A model generated the notes under the pieces. The model did not search any database, was not told the DNA's origin, and saw only the letters and a program-made list of their open reading frames with translations. From contig CM055614.1 in NCBI GenBank assembly GCA_029379385.1, positions 310,001-374,000 of the forward strand: a DNA stretch of 64,000 nucleotides. Direction: 5' to 3'. The stretch is from Quillaja saponaria (lineage: Eukaryota > Streptophyta > Magnoliopsida > Fabales > Quillajaceae). This document shows, one piece after another, positions 48,091-61,847 of this stretch (position 1 is its first letter; the number at the start of each line of letters is the position of its first letter). A program made the position numbers and the translations under genes.

Positions 48091-51000
48091 GTCTAGCTGA
48101 TCTTAATCAACACAAATAAATTAAGCGAGAAGAGAGGGACGGACTGTGCTTTGCCTTTATAGCAGAAGTAGAAGTAGAAGAAGAGCTTAACTGGTTGTAG
48201 TAATTAATTAGGATTTAGGAGGAGCTGGCCGGCTGCAGCTTTCAAAAATAATTGTGCCTGACGCTTTACTCTTTATTACTCTCCGCTTACTCTCTTATAC
48301 TCTCTTTTATATATATATATATATATATAGTAGTATATAGTATAGAAGAGAGGAGGGTAGTGTGATCGATATATATATATATATAAATGGAGCTTAATTA
48401 TTTGCAGTTTTGGAAGGTTCAGTAGGTCACTTGCATGAGATGTATTGGTTTGTGTAATTTTGAGTTTACACCTGGAAATGTGTGTCTTTAAATATAGTGT
48501 TGACAGAGACAGAGATTTAGAGAGCGAGAGAGAGAGCAAGCAATTATAAGCTCAGGCTCACTGCTGGGCCTCTTTGAATTGGCACTGCCTTCAAGATGCT
48601 CAGGCTTGCGTTAACAGGAACAAACTGACTCATTGCTTTTCTCAATGGCTTTTTCACAATCATAAATAATGGTATTTGGATTTTAAGAGTTGGGAATTGG
48701 TTATTCTAGGGAGTGTGCCCATGTCAAAAAAGATGATTCCATGAACGCCCTTATCGTTGAAGTGGGATAGGTGGGTCGTGATTACAGTGTGAGCTGCTCA
48801 TGCATTTAGTATTGAATCTCATATCAGATTAAATTAATAAAACTTTAGCCAAACTAATTAAATCATACATATATATTAGGATAGAGAAATATTTAAAACT
48901 GAACTACTCTTTCTCTACTCCAAATATATTCCTTAATTTGGTTCAAGAGATTAATGGCATGTTTCTTTGGATCTTTGCTCTCATCAATCAAACCCTTTAC
49001 CTATATATTGTGACTTCAGTTGTGAGTAAACAGGGTAGGCTGCTAATTAAACCCTGGTCGAGGTAACAAACCTACCTAGCGGATTATTAATTACTAGCTT
49101 AGCTTAATGTCTGTAAATGTAATAGTATAATTTTTTTTTGTTGAATTTTTCTAACTAGTGTTCTAAAATCACTTATTAAGATTATATAAAAAATAAATTT
49201 ATAATATTTATTACAGTAATTAACTATGTTTTTAATAATATTTAACACATTCATTGCTATTTTTTAAAATTTTAAAATTCCAAATATCATATTTATTACA
49301 ACACAATAAATACTCTTAGGACACTTAAAAAAAATCGTTATTTATTTTATTTAGACTAATATATATATATTTCATATTTTCACTAATGGGATTCATAAAA
49401 ATTAGTATGTGATTTAGGACAAAGTAATTTGTGCACAATTTACTAAGTAGTACCAACACCTTTGCCCTTCTTTTCTTGTCCCGTCTTCAATTTTTTTTAT
49501 TTTATTTTTTTGCTCTATAATTTTTGGAATATATATCATACAAAACCTAGCTAAATTGTAATTCATGAAAAAAAAAAGAAAAAAAAAAGGCCATCCCTTT
49601 AATTAGTTTGTGTACCAATTTTATCTGATATTATTGATTTTTGTATTCAAATCCCTTTGAAACAAATTGTATGACGTAAAATTTTGATAAATTCTTTAGT
49701 CCCTAGGTGAATTAACCATTTTTTACAAGACCAGAAAAATGATTAGTTGATATGCATGTATATTAGTCCGAACACACCTAATCGAAAAAAAAAAAAAAAC
49801 CTAAAATCTTTTCATTCATATGTCATTAAAATAATCCAAAATAGTAACAAAAGGAAAAAATTAATTCGACGCCTATAAAAGTGAGATTAGATATTCCATT
49901 TTCGTTTTACAAGATCAAAAAACTTCACAATTGATCCACTTGATACCTTCAAATAATATCGCTATTTACAAATGAAAAAGGAAAAAAGAAAAAAAAGAAG
50001 ATGCTAGCTTAATTAATTATCCTTTTGCCTAAATGCTTGAATAATCAGCCTGACTACGAAAATTCACAATTCCAAGTGTACCTCATCACTTGTTAAATTA
50101 TTATGTTGGGTGAGTTTGTCTGCCAGAGACTAAACAGTACTACACAAACACTAGTCAGTGATTATAATTAGGACAAATAATTTCTGTAAGAAAAAACATT
50201 TACTATATAAATTTTGAGGTTGAAAATGAAGATGCATGCATTAGATGTAATTAAGGAATACTTTAATTGAAAGAATCAATGGAAGCAATTCTTACTTGTC
50301 TTACCAAATATGTATTTTTTACTACTTTTAATCTATATATAAAAATATATGTTCTTTTGAATTTGAGCAAAGGTCCCATTCCCTAATAATCCCATTCCAC
50401 ATGCTAACTCCGCAGTTATGATTATTACAAGATCCTAAGTAGAATATGTTCACGGTCAAGTGGCGGAGTCAAAAAAAATTTCAGTGAGATTAAAAATTTA
50501 ATATAAAATTAGTTAGTATTAAGCTCATTAATTAATTAATTTTATATGAATGATTTTTTTATAAAACAAATTATTTCATTTTTTATTATAATTTTAAAAT
50601 ATAAAGCATTGAAGTAAATTTAATGATAAAGTGTTTATTTTTATTTAATCTTTAGTTAGGATTGTACTCATTAAAAATTACTTCAAATTGTCTAACTATC
50701 AGGAAGAATTTACAAAATACTATTTTAACTATCAAATAAAAAAGTAAATGCAATGACAGAACATACATTTTAAAAAAAATAAAAAAATCAAACTAAGTAA
50801 TTGAATTTATAATTTATATATTTTTAAATAATGATATTGATTTAACAGAATTATTCCAACTTATTTTATCAAAATCAGTAGGGGTCATTATGCATTTTTC
50901 TTCAATTCAGAGGGGTCAGATTTTAATTTACCCCCTATTAGTATCAAATAATAACAATTTAATTATTTTTATTTATTTTTTGAAGATTTATGTGTATTGA

Positions 51001-52800
51001 TCATAAATTGGCAAAATACCTGACGATTTAAGGAGAAATGTTATTAAGACACATATTAACAGAACAATTTACCGTGAAATGTGTTGAGTCATGAATTAGC
51101 ATAATTTCTTACAATTTATTATGCATAGAATGTATATTAACATATAAATTTCTTGACAATTTATAATTAATTGTGTCTAACTAGTGAGTTGTTATAGGAA
51201 ATGACAATTTAAAGTGAAAGATCTACTATCAAACAAATTAGTAAAAAGTTTAACAATTAATCTTTAAATATCTACTTACACAAATTGGGAGAAAAATAAT
51301 TAAACATAGTAAATGTGTGTAAAATAATTCTTACCGAATGAATCAAAACAGAATTTCTTAATTTCTTAAGGTGCATGACTTGCTTGAATTATATATCAAC
51401 TTTTGAATTTCCTAAAACTCAACCAAAAATTTGAAAGCTCCTCAGAAAAACGGTAGAATATTTCCTGATTTACAATTCAAAGCAAATAGAGGGACTTGCA
51501 TGTTTTAAAATTTCATTCCATGACAATAACATTATTAATATTACTATTAATTCAAAAAAAAAAAAAAATACGAAGCCCTTAATTATTAGCGAGAAATTTC
51601 ATGTATGACTAATCTAATTTAACATAAAAGTAAAAAACAATATCGACAAAGAGAAAGAGATACAATAAGATCAGAGATTGAATTAAAACTCTTCAATTCG
51701 ATACATCAATTAAATTAACAATTGGTGAAGAATAAGTAATTGGACCATTAATTCTTTCAAAATAATATTTCAGACTTCCTGAAAATTAGTTTGGGCTTGG
51801 GCTTTGAGTTATTGACAGTTGAAGGAACCGAACAAAAGCCCAACCACCTGACGCTGTACAATTGACTATTGAAACTTGAAGGTGAGATCAGTTTGGACTT
51901 GAAAGAGATCTCATTCTTGAAGGAGCTTAACCAAAACACAATCATATCTGACACTTATCTCTATTTAAACTCTGATTATTACTACCTCAATCCAAACCAC
52001 CACATCTTACATTAGACCACGAAAAAAGGACATAGTAGGCATTTTCGAAGGAACCAAGGAGGGCCCAAAAGTTTGGTTTCGGCTTTAAAAGATGGACCAC
52101 TCAAGTAATAGCAAGCATGTGGGCTAAACCGGACAATATTGAATAATTATAGAACCAAGACTGACTGCATATGACTACCCTGACATTACGGCTCTGATCA
52201 ATCCCAAATATTTGAACAAAGTATACAGAATAGATATAAAAGCAAGACACAAAACCCTATGACAATTGACATGTAACAATGCAATATCTTTAAGCACCAA
52301 ATTCTGGTGAACGGAAGTGAATCAAAAGATGATCAAAAGGACCCAAAGAAAAAATAAAATTAAAGGAAGCAGACTGTACCACCGCTGCTAGAGTGCCCCA
52401 ACTTCCCAACCGTATCTTCACCTCCAACTCCCCAATAATGGAACACTCATGGCGGCCCACAGGAGACAGTATTGGTAGAATTCAGCGGGATCACTCATAT
52501 CCTGAGACCACACCGACAACCAGATTCTCCTCTTCTGTACGTTCAAGTTCGTAACTTCATATTTTCTGCCAAGTTGGCAGAAAGGTTGGTCATCACCACC
52601 GACCTCCTCCATGGCAATGCAAAACAATAAAAATAAATAAAACGATGAAGCAAACTCCATACTGCTGACATGATATGTGAATGACCCAAACACCTGTTGC
52701 CCAAAAATGATGATGACCTGACTCATGGTATGCAATTCAGACCCAGACGCAACACACCCAAATGCATGCAAGAACTAGAATATACGAAGCAGCAGTGGCC
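48091..52800. other. AT-rich intergenic region with TA microsatellites
   Basis: 4.7 kb without a supported gene. A TA microsatellite lies at about 48308-48330 and another at 48370-48385, just upstream of the SWEET gene. From 49100 to 51650 the DNA is AT-rich without open frames of interest. The last few hundred bases before 52801 are probably the importin beta 3' UTR. Confidence 0.5.
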
Positions 52801-55544
52801 TCAAAATGAAATTGCCCGACTGATAGCCAACTTGGCCCATTCAGCAGATTCCTTAATGAACTGATCATCGGACGATAAACACTCATTTAGGAAGTCTTTG
52901 CTCGACACGGATTGCTGAATCAAGGGGCCAGCATTACTACCCAATGTATCAGCAAGATCTCCAAGCACCCCAATTGCCGTCTTGATAACCACATCATCCC
53001 TAAAAAAACACAAGCAAAAAGGAAAGAATCAAATCATGGAGTTCTACTATAAGTCACAAAAAGTATTTTTTCTTGTGTGTATATGTATATGTATTTTTGT
53101 ATATGCAAGTTCAAGAAACCATTGGCTTACATGTCCTTCTCCATGTACAAACTATCCAAGAACTGGAGAACATGAGGAGCATAAGGCATCAGTAGCTGCG
53201 TCTTTGGAGATCCCTTAAATCCTTGAAAAATCCCCGAGTATGCCTCCAAGATTCCATTTCTCAAAGAATTGGTGTACTCTTGCATATCATCATCTGCACC
53301 AGATGCATGTGCAGAGAGCTCCGCGGCACTCTGAAGCATAGGCATAGCATACATCAAGTACTTCTCAAAGTTCTCCCCAATTGCCAATGCAATGTCACCA
53401 AAGCATGAAAAAATAGGAGGCTTAACAGAACGATGCAACTGGTTACTAGACAAATCCTTGAGAAGTTGAGTCATTATCCCATCGCAATAAGGTAACACCT
53501 TATCCTCCAGGGCCCTGCAAATATCCCCAACCACACCCACTGTAATAGCACAAACCTGGTAGTCCTCAAAGTTTTGGAGACCGATTTCCAAGTACTTATA
53601 AAATTCTGGCATATATTTAGCAAAATCAAGGCCTGCTGCATAGGCAAGGGCTCCAATGGCCAGCATAGCCTCCTCATGGGCTGTGGCACTTCGACTAGCA
53701 AAAACTCTCAAAAGGAGGCCCATCATCTGGTCAGCATACTGACTCAAGAGATATTTTGTTGCCTCAGACGACCCCAGCTTCTGTATGATCACCTGCAAGC
53801 AACCACAGAGCAAGCCTTGCAACTCATTCTGCCTCTCTTCAGAAGAAAGCTGCTGTGTCTCAACCGTCTTATGGAGCTCCATCATAATGACAGGAATTAG
53901 TTGTATAACCATAGGAGCTGTTTCATCAGTAGAACATCTAACAACTTCATTTAAAGTCTCATAAGCTGCTGTTCGGAGGCGCGATTCTCCAGCATCTTCT
54001 CGGTGACTCACAGTGAGAAGAGCATGAACGATATCCTGGAAAAAGGGTGTCAATGGGGAGGATGAAGCTCCAGCATCCTCATAACCTTGGGCAAGAAAAT
54101 AGAGAGCACCACAAGCCTTCTCGGCTACATTTGGAACATCATTCATGCTATGGAGTAGCACAGTAACAATCTGTTGGCAGTTTGCTTGAGTGATGATGGA
54201 TGTTTCCAAAGCTGACCCATGCAAAAATTCAAACATACGACCAAGAGTCCAAGCAGTAGTGTCCTTCACATGGTTATTAGGATCTTTCATCAAGGCAGTG
54301 AGCATAAAGTTCAAACCAACATTAACAAGAGGTATAAGCTTGTCTGGAGATGGACCTTCCAGAATGGAGCCAAATGCATAAGTGGCCGCTTCCCTCTGCC
54401 TCCAATCTGGTTTTGTTATATTCTCTTCAATGAATGGCATAACCAGTGGGACAATATCATCTCCAACCGTTCGTGCAATTAAACCCAGGCATGTTCCTCC
54501 AGCCATTGCTATATTCCAAGCCCCTTCATCCTGATCTTGATCCTCTTCCTGCTTAAGTAGTGTCTCCAGCAACATGGGGACAAGAACAGGAAGTGCTTGC
54601 TTAATAAAGTAAAAGCAGGGAATTTCGGAATCCGCACTGAAATCACCTCCATATTCTTCTAATATATCTATCTCCTCATCACAGATTGAGCTCCAGAACT
54701 CAATGGCTTGAAGTGCAACCGGCTCCTCATCTTCCTTCACAGCCTTTGCAGTGATGTTGAATATATCCTGGATGTAAGGAGCTAACTTCTCATAGTAGGT
54801 TGAAGATATGGCAACCAAACATTCAAAAGCTGCTTGTCGAATCTTCAGTTCAGGAGAAAGAGTTGCCTCACAAACAACTCTCATGATGTAGTCACGCTCC
54901 ATATCATTGGAAAAATTTGCTTGAGCAAAACCCAAGGCGTTATACAGAGCTCGTGTAGCAGCAAGTCTAACATCAATGTTGCTTTCAGAAGAATTCATGC
55001 CCTGAACAACAGCTGTAAGAATCTTATTTACATGATCCTGATCTACAACATCTGGAGAGACTTCTTCACACATGTACCCAAGAGTTTCGAGTGTTGACTG
55101 CCTGGTATGGGGAGGAAGCTGGTGGATATTTGACAAGAGAGTTCCAAGCAGTTCAGGCCATTGCTTATGTGGCAACTCAATGCCAGCAACCTTGGCAATG
55201 ACTTGTGAGGCAGTTGATCGAGCATCAGGAGCAGGAGAAGAAAGGGTTTTTAACAAGCATGCTTTAATTTGGGACTTCGCAGACGAATCCAATGATAACC
55301 ATCTCTGGACAAGTTCTATCTTTCTATGCTGTTCTTTTGCGTCCAACGCATTCTTGAGGATCAAACCAGCTAATTTACGACTCTCAACAGGCTTATCATC
55401 ATTAGCCAATTCCCCAGCAAGAGAAAGCAGGAAACTTGGAAGATTTTGTTCCTGAAACTGTTTTAGATTTTCTTCTGCTTGCTTGCGTACAGTGCCATCC
55501 ACTGCTTGTGCATTTAGAAGAATTTGGGTAACCTCCATTGCCAT
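52801..55544 (-). CDS. KPNB1: Importin subunit beta-1 (karyopherin beta 1)
   Basis: Nuclear import receptor; with importin alpha it carries cargo through nuclear pores and releases it on binding Ran-GTP. Two coding exons on the minus strand: 53131-55544 and 52801-52999, joined across GACAT|G to give 870 residues, the same length as plant KPNB1. The whole protein is HEAT repeats. Visible landmarks: the importin-beta N-terminal domain with RKQAEENLKQFQEQNLPSF, the acidic loop NIAMAGG preceded by EEDQDQDEG, and LRNGILEAYSGIFQGFKG near the C-terminus. The start ATG follows directly after an intron acceptor (TTTGATTCAG then ATG), so a 5' UTR exon lies upstream near 58397-58560. A second in-frame ATG follows two codons later. 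No break is seen. Confidence 0.97.
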
Positions 55545-58500
55545 CTGAATCAAATACATATACATTTAATAGGAAAGACAGCATTAGAAAGCATCAAATA
55601 CCATATGATCATTTTAAATTCAGAATTGTTTTTTTAGGAAAAAAAACCTTGCACACAGAAGAAAATACAATACAACAGATGGGGGAATAGAAACTCAAAA
55701 TCCTAAAGTTAATAAAAGGTTAATTAATCCTAAAAACAACACCAAGGACATTGAAGCGAAAGGTCATGGAAAAAATAGAGTAAAGCATTCATCTTACAGT
55801 CTTACTTCTAATTACAAGTGGATGGTTCAGACCGTATTTCCTAATTTTTGTTTGGGAACTGAAATTTTCATGAATAACATTTGAAAGAAACTTTTGTGAG
55901 TACTAACTACCAAAAAAAACCAATCCACCAAAATCCTCAAACTGACCATTTCAATCAGTGTTATCAAAGGCCCTAGGAGCAACTAGGCGCGAGGGGTCCC
56001 TAGAGCCTAGGCAAAGGCACAAAGCGCATGTGCGTGCCTTAGAAAAGCCAGGCACAAGGCGCAGGAGCACGTAATGAAAATAAAAACGAGACAATATTCT
56101 TCCAAAGAAAATGAAGTTGCATCTTTCCTTTAAGCCAAGAAGTGGAAGTAGTGACTGAAACCAGATAATCAACTTTCAATTAGACCCAACAGATCAATAG
56201 TTATCAATATATATACATATAACGTACTCAGACACAGACTGAAGAATATGCTCTATTTTTAAAAACAAAACAGAGGATATTTAGTTCTGCTTTAAGCTAC
56301 ACAAATTGCTTTGTTTTCTCTGTAGCATAATAGAGATTAGCATAAGAAAAAGGGAAAGAAGAAGGACAGAAAAATAACTTAAGGAAAACATGAAAGAAAT
56401 GGAAGGATTACCACTGAAACTATGCACAGATCTTTAAACACAAAACAGGGGATGTTCTGATTGAGTCTTCTGCCCATATGTGTGGCTGATATAGGGTTTT
56501 TTATTGAAGCCTAACTGTAATACAGGGTTTTTAATCTTTTATGAACCATTCCTACTAGGACTCTTCCAGTAAGAGACGTTTCCTATTTCTAAGGAAGCTA
56601 AAAACTCTTTTTAAAAAAGAAGCTGGAATATTCTGTTTTCCTTTTGGGCGTCTTGTGGCACCCCAAAATACAGCAGAGGTGTGTGCCTAGGTCCTAGGCG
56701 GCACCTTAGTAAAATCACCTGCCTTTGAGAAAACTAGACAAGAACCATCAGCCTTGCACACCTCAGGCGCCCCTTTAATAACCCTGATTTCAAGAATTTC
56801 CTTAATGAAATATTGCTATCATGATGAAAATCCCTGACTCAATCTTTGAGTTAGTCTACTAAGAAAAAGTAAGCCAATAGCATATAAATACAGACTCACA
56901 CTCAAAACTCAACTGAATCAATGAGCACCTATGGAAAACTATCACAATAGGTACGGGCAAAGACAGGGCCATTATAACAGTGGAAGAACATGCAAGCTTT
57001 TCCTTTCAATAGCTGGCCAAAAGTCCAAGGTCATGATCTACTCTGCCTCAAATCATTTTTTCGAACTTTAAACACGGCATTTTATCATTCGTGCTCCTGC
57101 CATCCGCAATGAAGGCTCTTAACACTTCATGAAGGTTCAGTGATCATATATGTAATTTGTGAGCTTCAAGTGAAGAGATCTCTGGGAGAGGGCACGAATG
57201 CAGAAGCTGCTTTCGGTTGTTGGAAGCAGGATGCAACAGGGGGTTCGCGGGGATGTGCCCCCCCAGAAAAAGAGATAGAGAAAATTATGAAGCAATCATT
57301 CTCACAACTGTAAAATAGAACAGGTTTGCCTATTCGCATTGACTTGATTCTATGTCCAAAACAGTAACTTTATTGTTAGTCAAAAGCCTTGATGTATTCA
57401 CTAGATTCAAATAAGTCATACACCGGAAAGTTGGATTAAAATTTATATTTCTTTGCCTTGTAGGTTAAAATGAAGGCAGTGGCAAACAGAAACAAGTTCA
57501 GCCAAACAGCTAATGTTAATAGAAGTGGAAGATCACTCTCATTATTGTGGTACCTTGCCTCCTCGGTCTTTAGCATCCTACCAGTACACTACCTCCATGG
57601 CCATGACACACTTTCTCACTAAGGTAGCAGTGCAGATTTCCCTACTGCATTCACATCTGACTCGTATTCTAAATTTTAATACTGTAAATTGGATATTGAT
57701 ACATGTTTATAGTATTTCAGGTCAAGGGCAGTTCAGGTCAGCAATGGAACAAGGGACTAGGGTAGGAAGTATAACCTTTTTAAATTTATCTTTTTGGCTT
57801 GGAGTAGAAAGCCACAGCTGTACTAGCATAACATAAGCAAACCTATACTATGCATGTAACGGTGTCAACATAGAGATAGTCCAGATCGATTGACAACTTC
57901 TATTTGGAGAAATATGTTGGACTATAAAACAAATATATACTTGTGTAAACAGATTTTACTCCAACAAGGAATTGACAAGTCAACTGCGAGTCTTATGTAT
58001 GTATAAGTAAATACTGAGTTTTTGACAAAATAGGTATCCAACTAACGAAACTCAAAGAAATCGAATACTGTATCCCAGATTCTAAAATTTAGTGTATTGA
58101 ACAGACTTGGAGGCTGCTGTTTTGTAACGACCCAAATACTTGAAAATTTAAAGGCTTTCTTTCCTATCCCTACGTTACTCAGCAACCAAATACAGCGTCA
58201 GTAAATTTAAATATCCAGTTCAATAAAGCAGATATAAACGAGAAAAAAAAAAGTAATACTAACTGAATCGGGACACAAACAAATCAAACCAGTCACAAAA
58301 TCTAAAATACAAATCAAGGATCGGAAACCCAGATCAACTTGAATCTATAATTAAAAAATAATAAAACACAGAAACGTGAGAAAGTAAAATAATTACTCTG
58401 AGCTGATGAATGGAGTCGTCGGTGAGAAAGAGATTTGGTAATGAACCCGATTAACGAAGCCGATGACTGTGATGAAGATGAAGAAGAAGCGCGGCGACTC

Positions 58501-58560
58501 TGAAACCCTAGCAGAGTGTGGGAAAAGCAGAGACGCCAATGCTGGAGCTTTGATTTACAA
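55545..58560 (-). other. Importin beta-1 5' UTR intron and non-coding first exon
   Basis: The donor CTCAGA|GTAATT on the minus strand at 58396 and the acceptor immediately before the ATG at 55545 bound a 2.85-kb 5' UTR intron. The first exon is the relatively GC-rich stretch from 58397 to about 58560. A hAT-like element lies inside the intron. No open frame in the intron is convincing. The intron could host regulatory or enhancer sequence, which is typical for long leader introns of housekeeping genes. Confidence 0.55.
55956..56786. mobile_element. Non-autonomous hAT-like element in the importin beta 5' intron
   Basis: Left end CAGTGTTATCAAAGGC and inverse-complemented right end CAGGGTTATTAAAGGG form an imperfect terminal inverted repeat starting CAG-GTTAT-AAAGG. 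The flanks are ATTTCAAT (55948-55955) and ATTTCAAG (56787-56794), an 8-bp target-site duplication with one mismatch, as made by hAT transposases. GGCGC/CCTAGG-rich subterminal segments lie inside both ends. No transposase frame. Length is 831 bp. Confidence 0.75.
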
Positions 58561-60150
58561 AACCATCAGGATTTTTAATCATATATCAGGTGGTGCCACG
58601 CGAGTTTTTCTTCGCGTGAGCACGTAATGTCCAGGATCGCTTGGAGATTGATTCGAATCGGGGGGTCCGAGTTTGATTGGAATACTTCCATAATAAGGAG
58701 AAATTTTGATTGGTCAGTTTTTCTACGCGCTTTGTGTGCTTTGTGGGCTTTACAGTCCAAGTATTATTATCACCGTTATTAATTTCTTCATTTCACTACA
58801 TTTGTATCGTGTTTTCTCTTCGGTGGTTTATCAGAAATTAATTTGTATTTTTTTTTTTATCTTTTTCTATCGGAAGTTCATTTGTATAGTTCTATTATTG
58901 ATTTGTTGAAGTGCATTATTGTGCATATTCTTTCTCCTTACAGGTTGTTAGAACTTAGAAATACAATTATTAATAAAGGAAAAATGTCTATAAGTCTTTA
59001 CCTTTCAATTTTTATTTTCGTATAAAACTAATTTCTTGATTACATTTATCTCTTTAATTTTTCTTTTTTGTGTTTTCCTTTTTTTTATATATATAAAAAT
59101 GTAACATTAACTTAGAATTTCTTTTAGGGTTTCTTTGAATGAATGGAAATAGAAATAATTTGCAATTTCAATTCTCTTATAATTGGAACTAGTAATATGT
59201 GTTTAGGCACATACTCAATAATTTAAAAAAAAAATTATCATTTTAAGATTTTTTTTTTTTTTTTTAGTCATATTTAAAAGGAAAAATAAAATAAAAGTTA
59301 ATGTGTGAGTGAGAGAATACTTTATTAAAAAAATATAAAGTTGTCATTTAAAGATTTTTAGCCATATTCAAAAGGAAAAATAAAATAGGAGTTAGTGGGG
59401 AGGGGGAGGGGAGTGGTATGAGTAATTATTTAGAGGTAAAATATGTAGGAGTTGAAATTGTAATTGGTATGTGAGTGGTTAAGGGTAATTGATAGTTATT
59501 ATGAGAGGTTAATATTATAATTAATTTATACTATTTTAAAGTAGAAAACATAAGTGTCTTATAGTTTTTAAGTTGTATAGATTTGTTATAATTACAATTT
59601 ATGAGTTTGGATTGCATAAAAAATTATAATCGGAATTGTGCTTCAAGCACTTGGTCGCCATTTTTGGAAATTCTTGATAGTGGTTGTCAGCATCTCTGTG
59701 CGAGTCCTGATGATAGTTGTCATTGTCTTTGACTTGTTTTGATGATGGTGGTGGCCTCTGGCAGCTCCTTATAGTGGTTGTTATCTTTTTTAGAGAGTCA
59801 CAATTGTGTTTGTTGTTGTCACTAGCGTGATATTTGTCTTGACAATGATATTTGTTATCTCTAGCAAGTCCCAATAAGTTGATTATGGCAGTGGATGGTA
59901 ACTGACGACGAATGAATGAATTGACACTATTGACAATTGACAACGAGTGGAGTAGGTTGCAGGTGGATGGTGACCAACGATATAACATGACGTGATACCA
60001 TACATAAGTGTCTACCAATAAAAAATTTATTTGGAGTTGTAATTTTCATGATTTATCAATCCATAAGAATTGAAGATAATGTTTTATAATTATTTTATAA
60101 ATTTCTAATAAATAAATTGGGTATTACAATTTCAATTTTAAATTATAAAT
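58561..60150. other. AT-rich region between importin beta and the LINE
   Basis: No gene is supported. A short imperfect duplication with AAAGGAAAAATAAAATA occurs near 59277 and 59369. A 139-codon minus-strand frame (59599-60018) has a His/Asp/Asn-rich composition and no recognisable domain. Probably unrecognised repeat DNA. Confidence 0.4.
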
Positions 60151-60151
60151 C

Positions 60152-61440
60152 AAACTAAATAATACACTCAACTTAACTCAACTAAACTAAACTCAATTCA
60201 ATTAAGCTTTAAATCTCAAACTAGTTGGTGTCGGCTATATGAATTATTTTTTACCATTTGCATCGATTTAAGGCATCATTCTCAATTATTGCCCGCATGT
60301 AAGTTTTGGTCTCCCTTTACAATATCTAGCACCTATCACCTTCACCAAGTCACATTTCTTCACTAAGGAGTCCATTGGCCAAAGTAGGATATGTCTGAAC
60401 TAACGTAGACAATTTTTTCTCATTTTCTCCTCAATAGGTGCTACTTATACCTTCTTATGAATCTCTTCATTTTGTATTCTTTCCTTCCTAATATGTTGAG
60501 TCATCAATCTCAACATTATTATTTTAGTTATTCTCATTTTATATGAATATTATTTTTTAACTGCCCAACATTCAGTAGTATATAACATAGTCAGTCTCAT
60601 TACCGTCTTATAAAATTTTCTTTTCAACCTATTTGGGATTTTAGGATCATAAAAAATACCCAAAGCATTTCGCCACTTCACTTACCCTGCATTGATCTTA
60701 TGGTTCACATCATGCTCAATCGTGCCATCTTTTTGTATAAATAAACCTAAATACTTAAACACATTATTTATAGGGATTGCCTGATCATTCAAAGTTGTTT
60801 CAGTCGGGCCTCCTCTAGTGTCATTGAAATCTCATTCCAGATATTTTATTTTTGTCCGACTTAACCTAAGACCTTTAGACTCTAACTTGTTCCTCCACAA
60901 TTCTAGTTTAGAATTTAAACATTCTCTATTTTCGTCTACCAACACGATATCATTAGCAAACTACATATACCACGGAATCCTATCCTGAATAGCATATATA
61001 AGTTCATCCATGACTAAAGCAAATAGGTAGGGGCTTACGAATGAACCTTGGTGAACACTTATTGTGATTGGAAACTCTCAATTCAGACTGTCTACGATCC
61101 GCATCCTAGTCATTACTTCCTTATACACATATTTAATAAGTTCTACATATTTAGTTGAAACCTTATTCTTCTTAAGAACTTATTACAAAACTTGTCTCGA
61201 CACTTTATTATACGTCTTTTCTAAATCAATAAAGGTCATGTGAAAATCTTTTTTCTTTTTTCTATATTTCTCCATTAGTTTCCTAAGTAGGAAAATAGCG
61301 TTCATTGTGGATCTTCCTGGCATAAAGCTAAATTGATTCTCAAAAACTAGAGTCTCGTTCATAAGCCTATGTTCAATCATTCTTTCCTACAACTTCATTG
61401 TATAACTTATAAGTTTTATTTCTTGATAGTTCATACAATT
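60152..61440 (-). mobile_element. Decayed RTE-like LINE (non-LTR retrotransposon) fragment
   Basis: On the minus strand the reverse-transcriptase region of a LINE can be followed through several stops and frame changes. Best-preserved is 61183-61380 with NQFSFMPGRSTMNAIFLLRK and FIDLEKTYNKV. Then come HQGS-like and SPYLFALVMDEL, and a mutated YxDD box reading [10 protein letters not shown] where FADD is usual. [18 protein letters not shown] follows. The 3' end carries GCCGACACCAACTAGTTTG and a TTGAGTTTAGTT-type simple tail (60168-60206), as in plant RTE-like LINEs. 5'-truncated and inactive. Confidence 0.85.
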
Positions 61441-61847
61441 TTGAATATCTCATTTATATCATTTATTCTTATAAATAGGTCTGTTGAATTAGGTCTATTG
61501 GATGCAATAAAAAATTGACAAATAATCATAAGATGTCGTATTCAAATCTTATGGGTAGATCTCTAATAATTCAAATCTTATTAAGTAGTCACGTTATCTT
61601 CTCCGGCGCCCGGTTCAACCACTTTGGGTAAGGCCCAAACAACTCTTGGCCTTCTAGTTTGGAGTAGCTTACAATGAGTGGGCTACTCGTGTAATTATAA
61701 CCAATGGGCTGAAAAATCTCAATCATTCGGCTAGTGGCAGAATTTTGCGGCCCAACCCGTTCATGCTCAGCTGAAGAAACCAATCCGAAGAGTAATAAAT
61801 GAAACACTTTTAAAATCTGAAAGAGTTCTAATTTCAAGTATGTGGTT

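Noticed and set aside
53574..53900. Plus-strand frame over importin beta
   Set aside because: Antisense shadow of a highly conserved HEAT-repeat protein.
55545..55565. Importin beta start further upstream, within TATGTATTTGATTCAG
   Set aside because: The sequence before the ATG is a good intron acceptor and plant importin beta starts at MAMEVTQ.
59599..60018. 139-codon minus-strand frame
   Set aside because: Biased composition (His, Asn, Asp), no domain, no splice or promoter context; likely repeat DNA.
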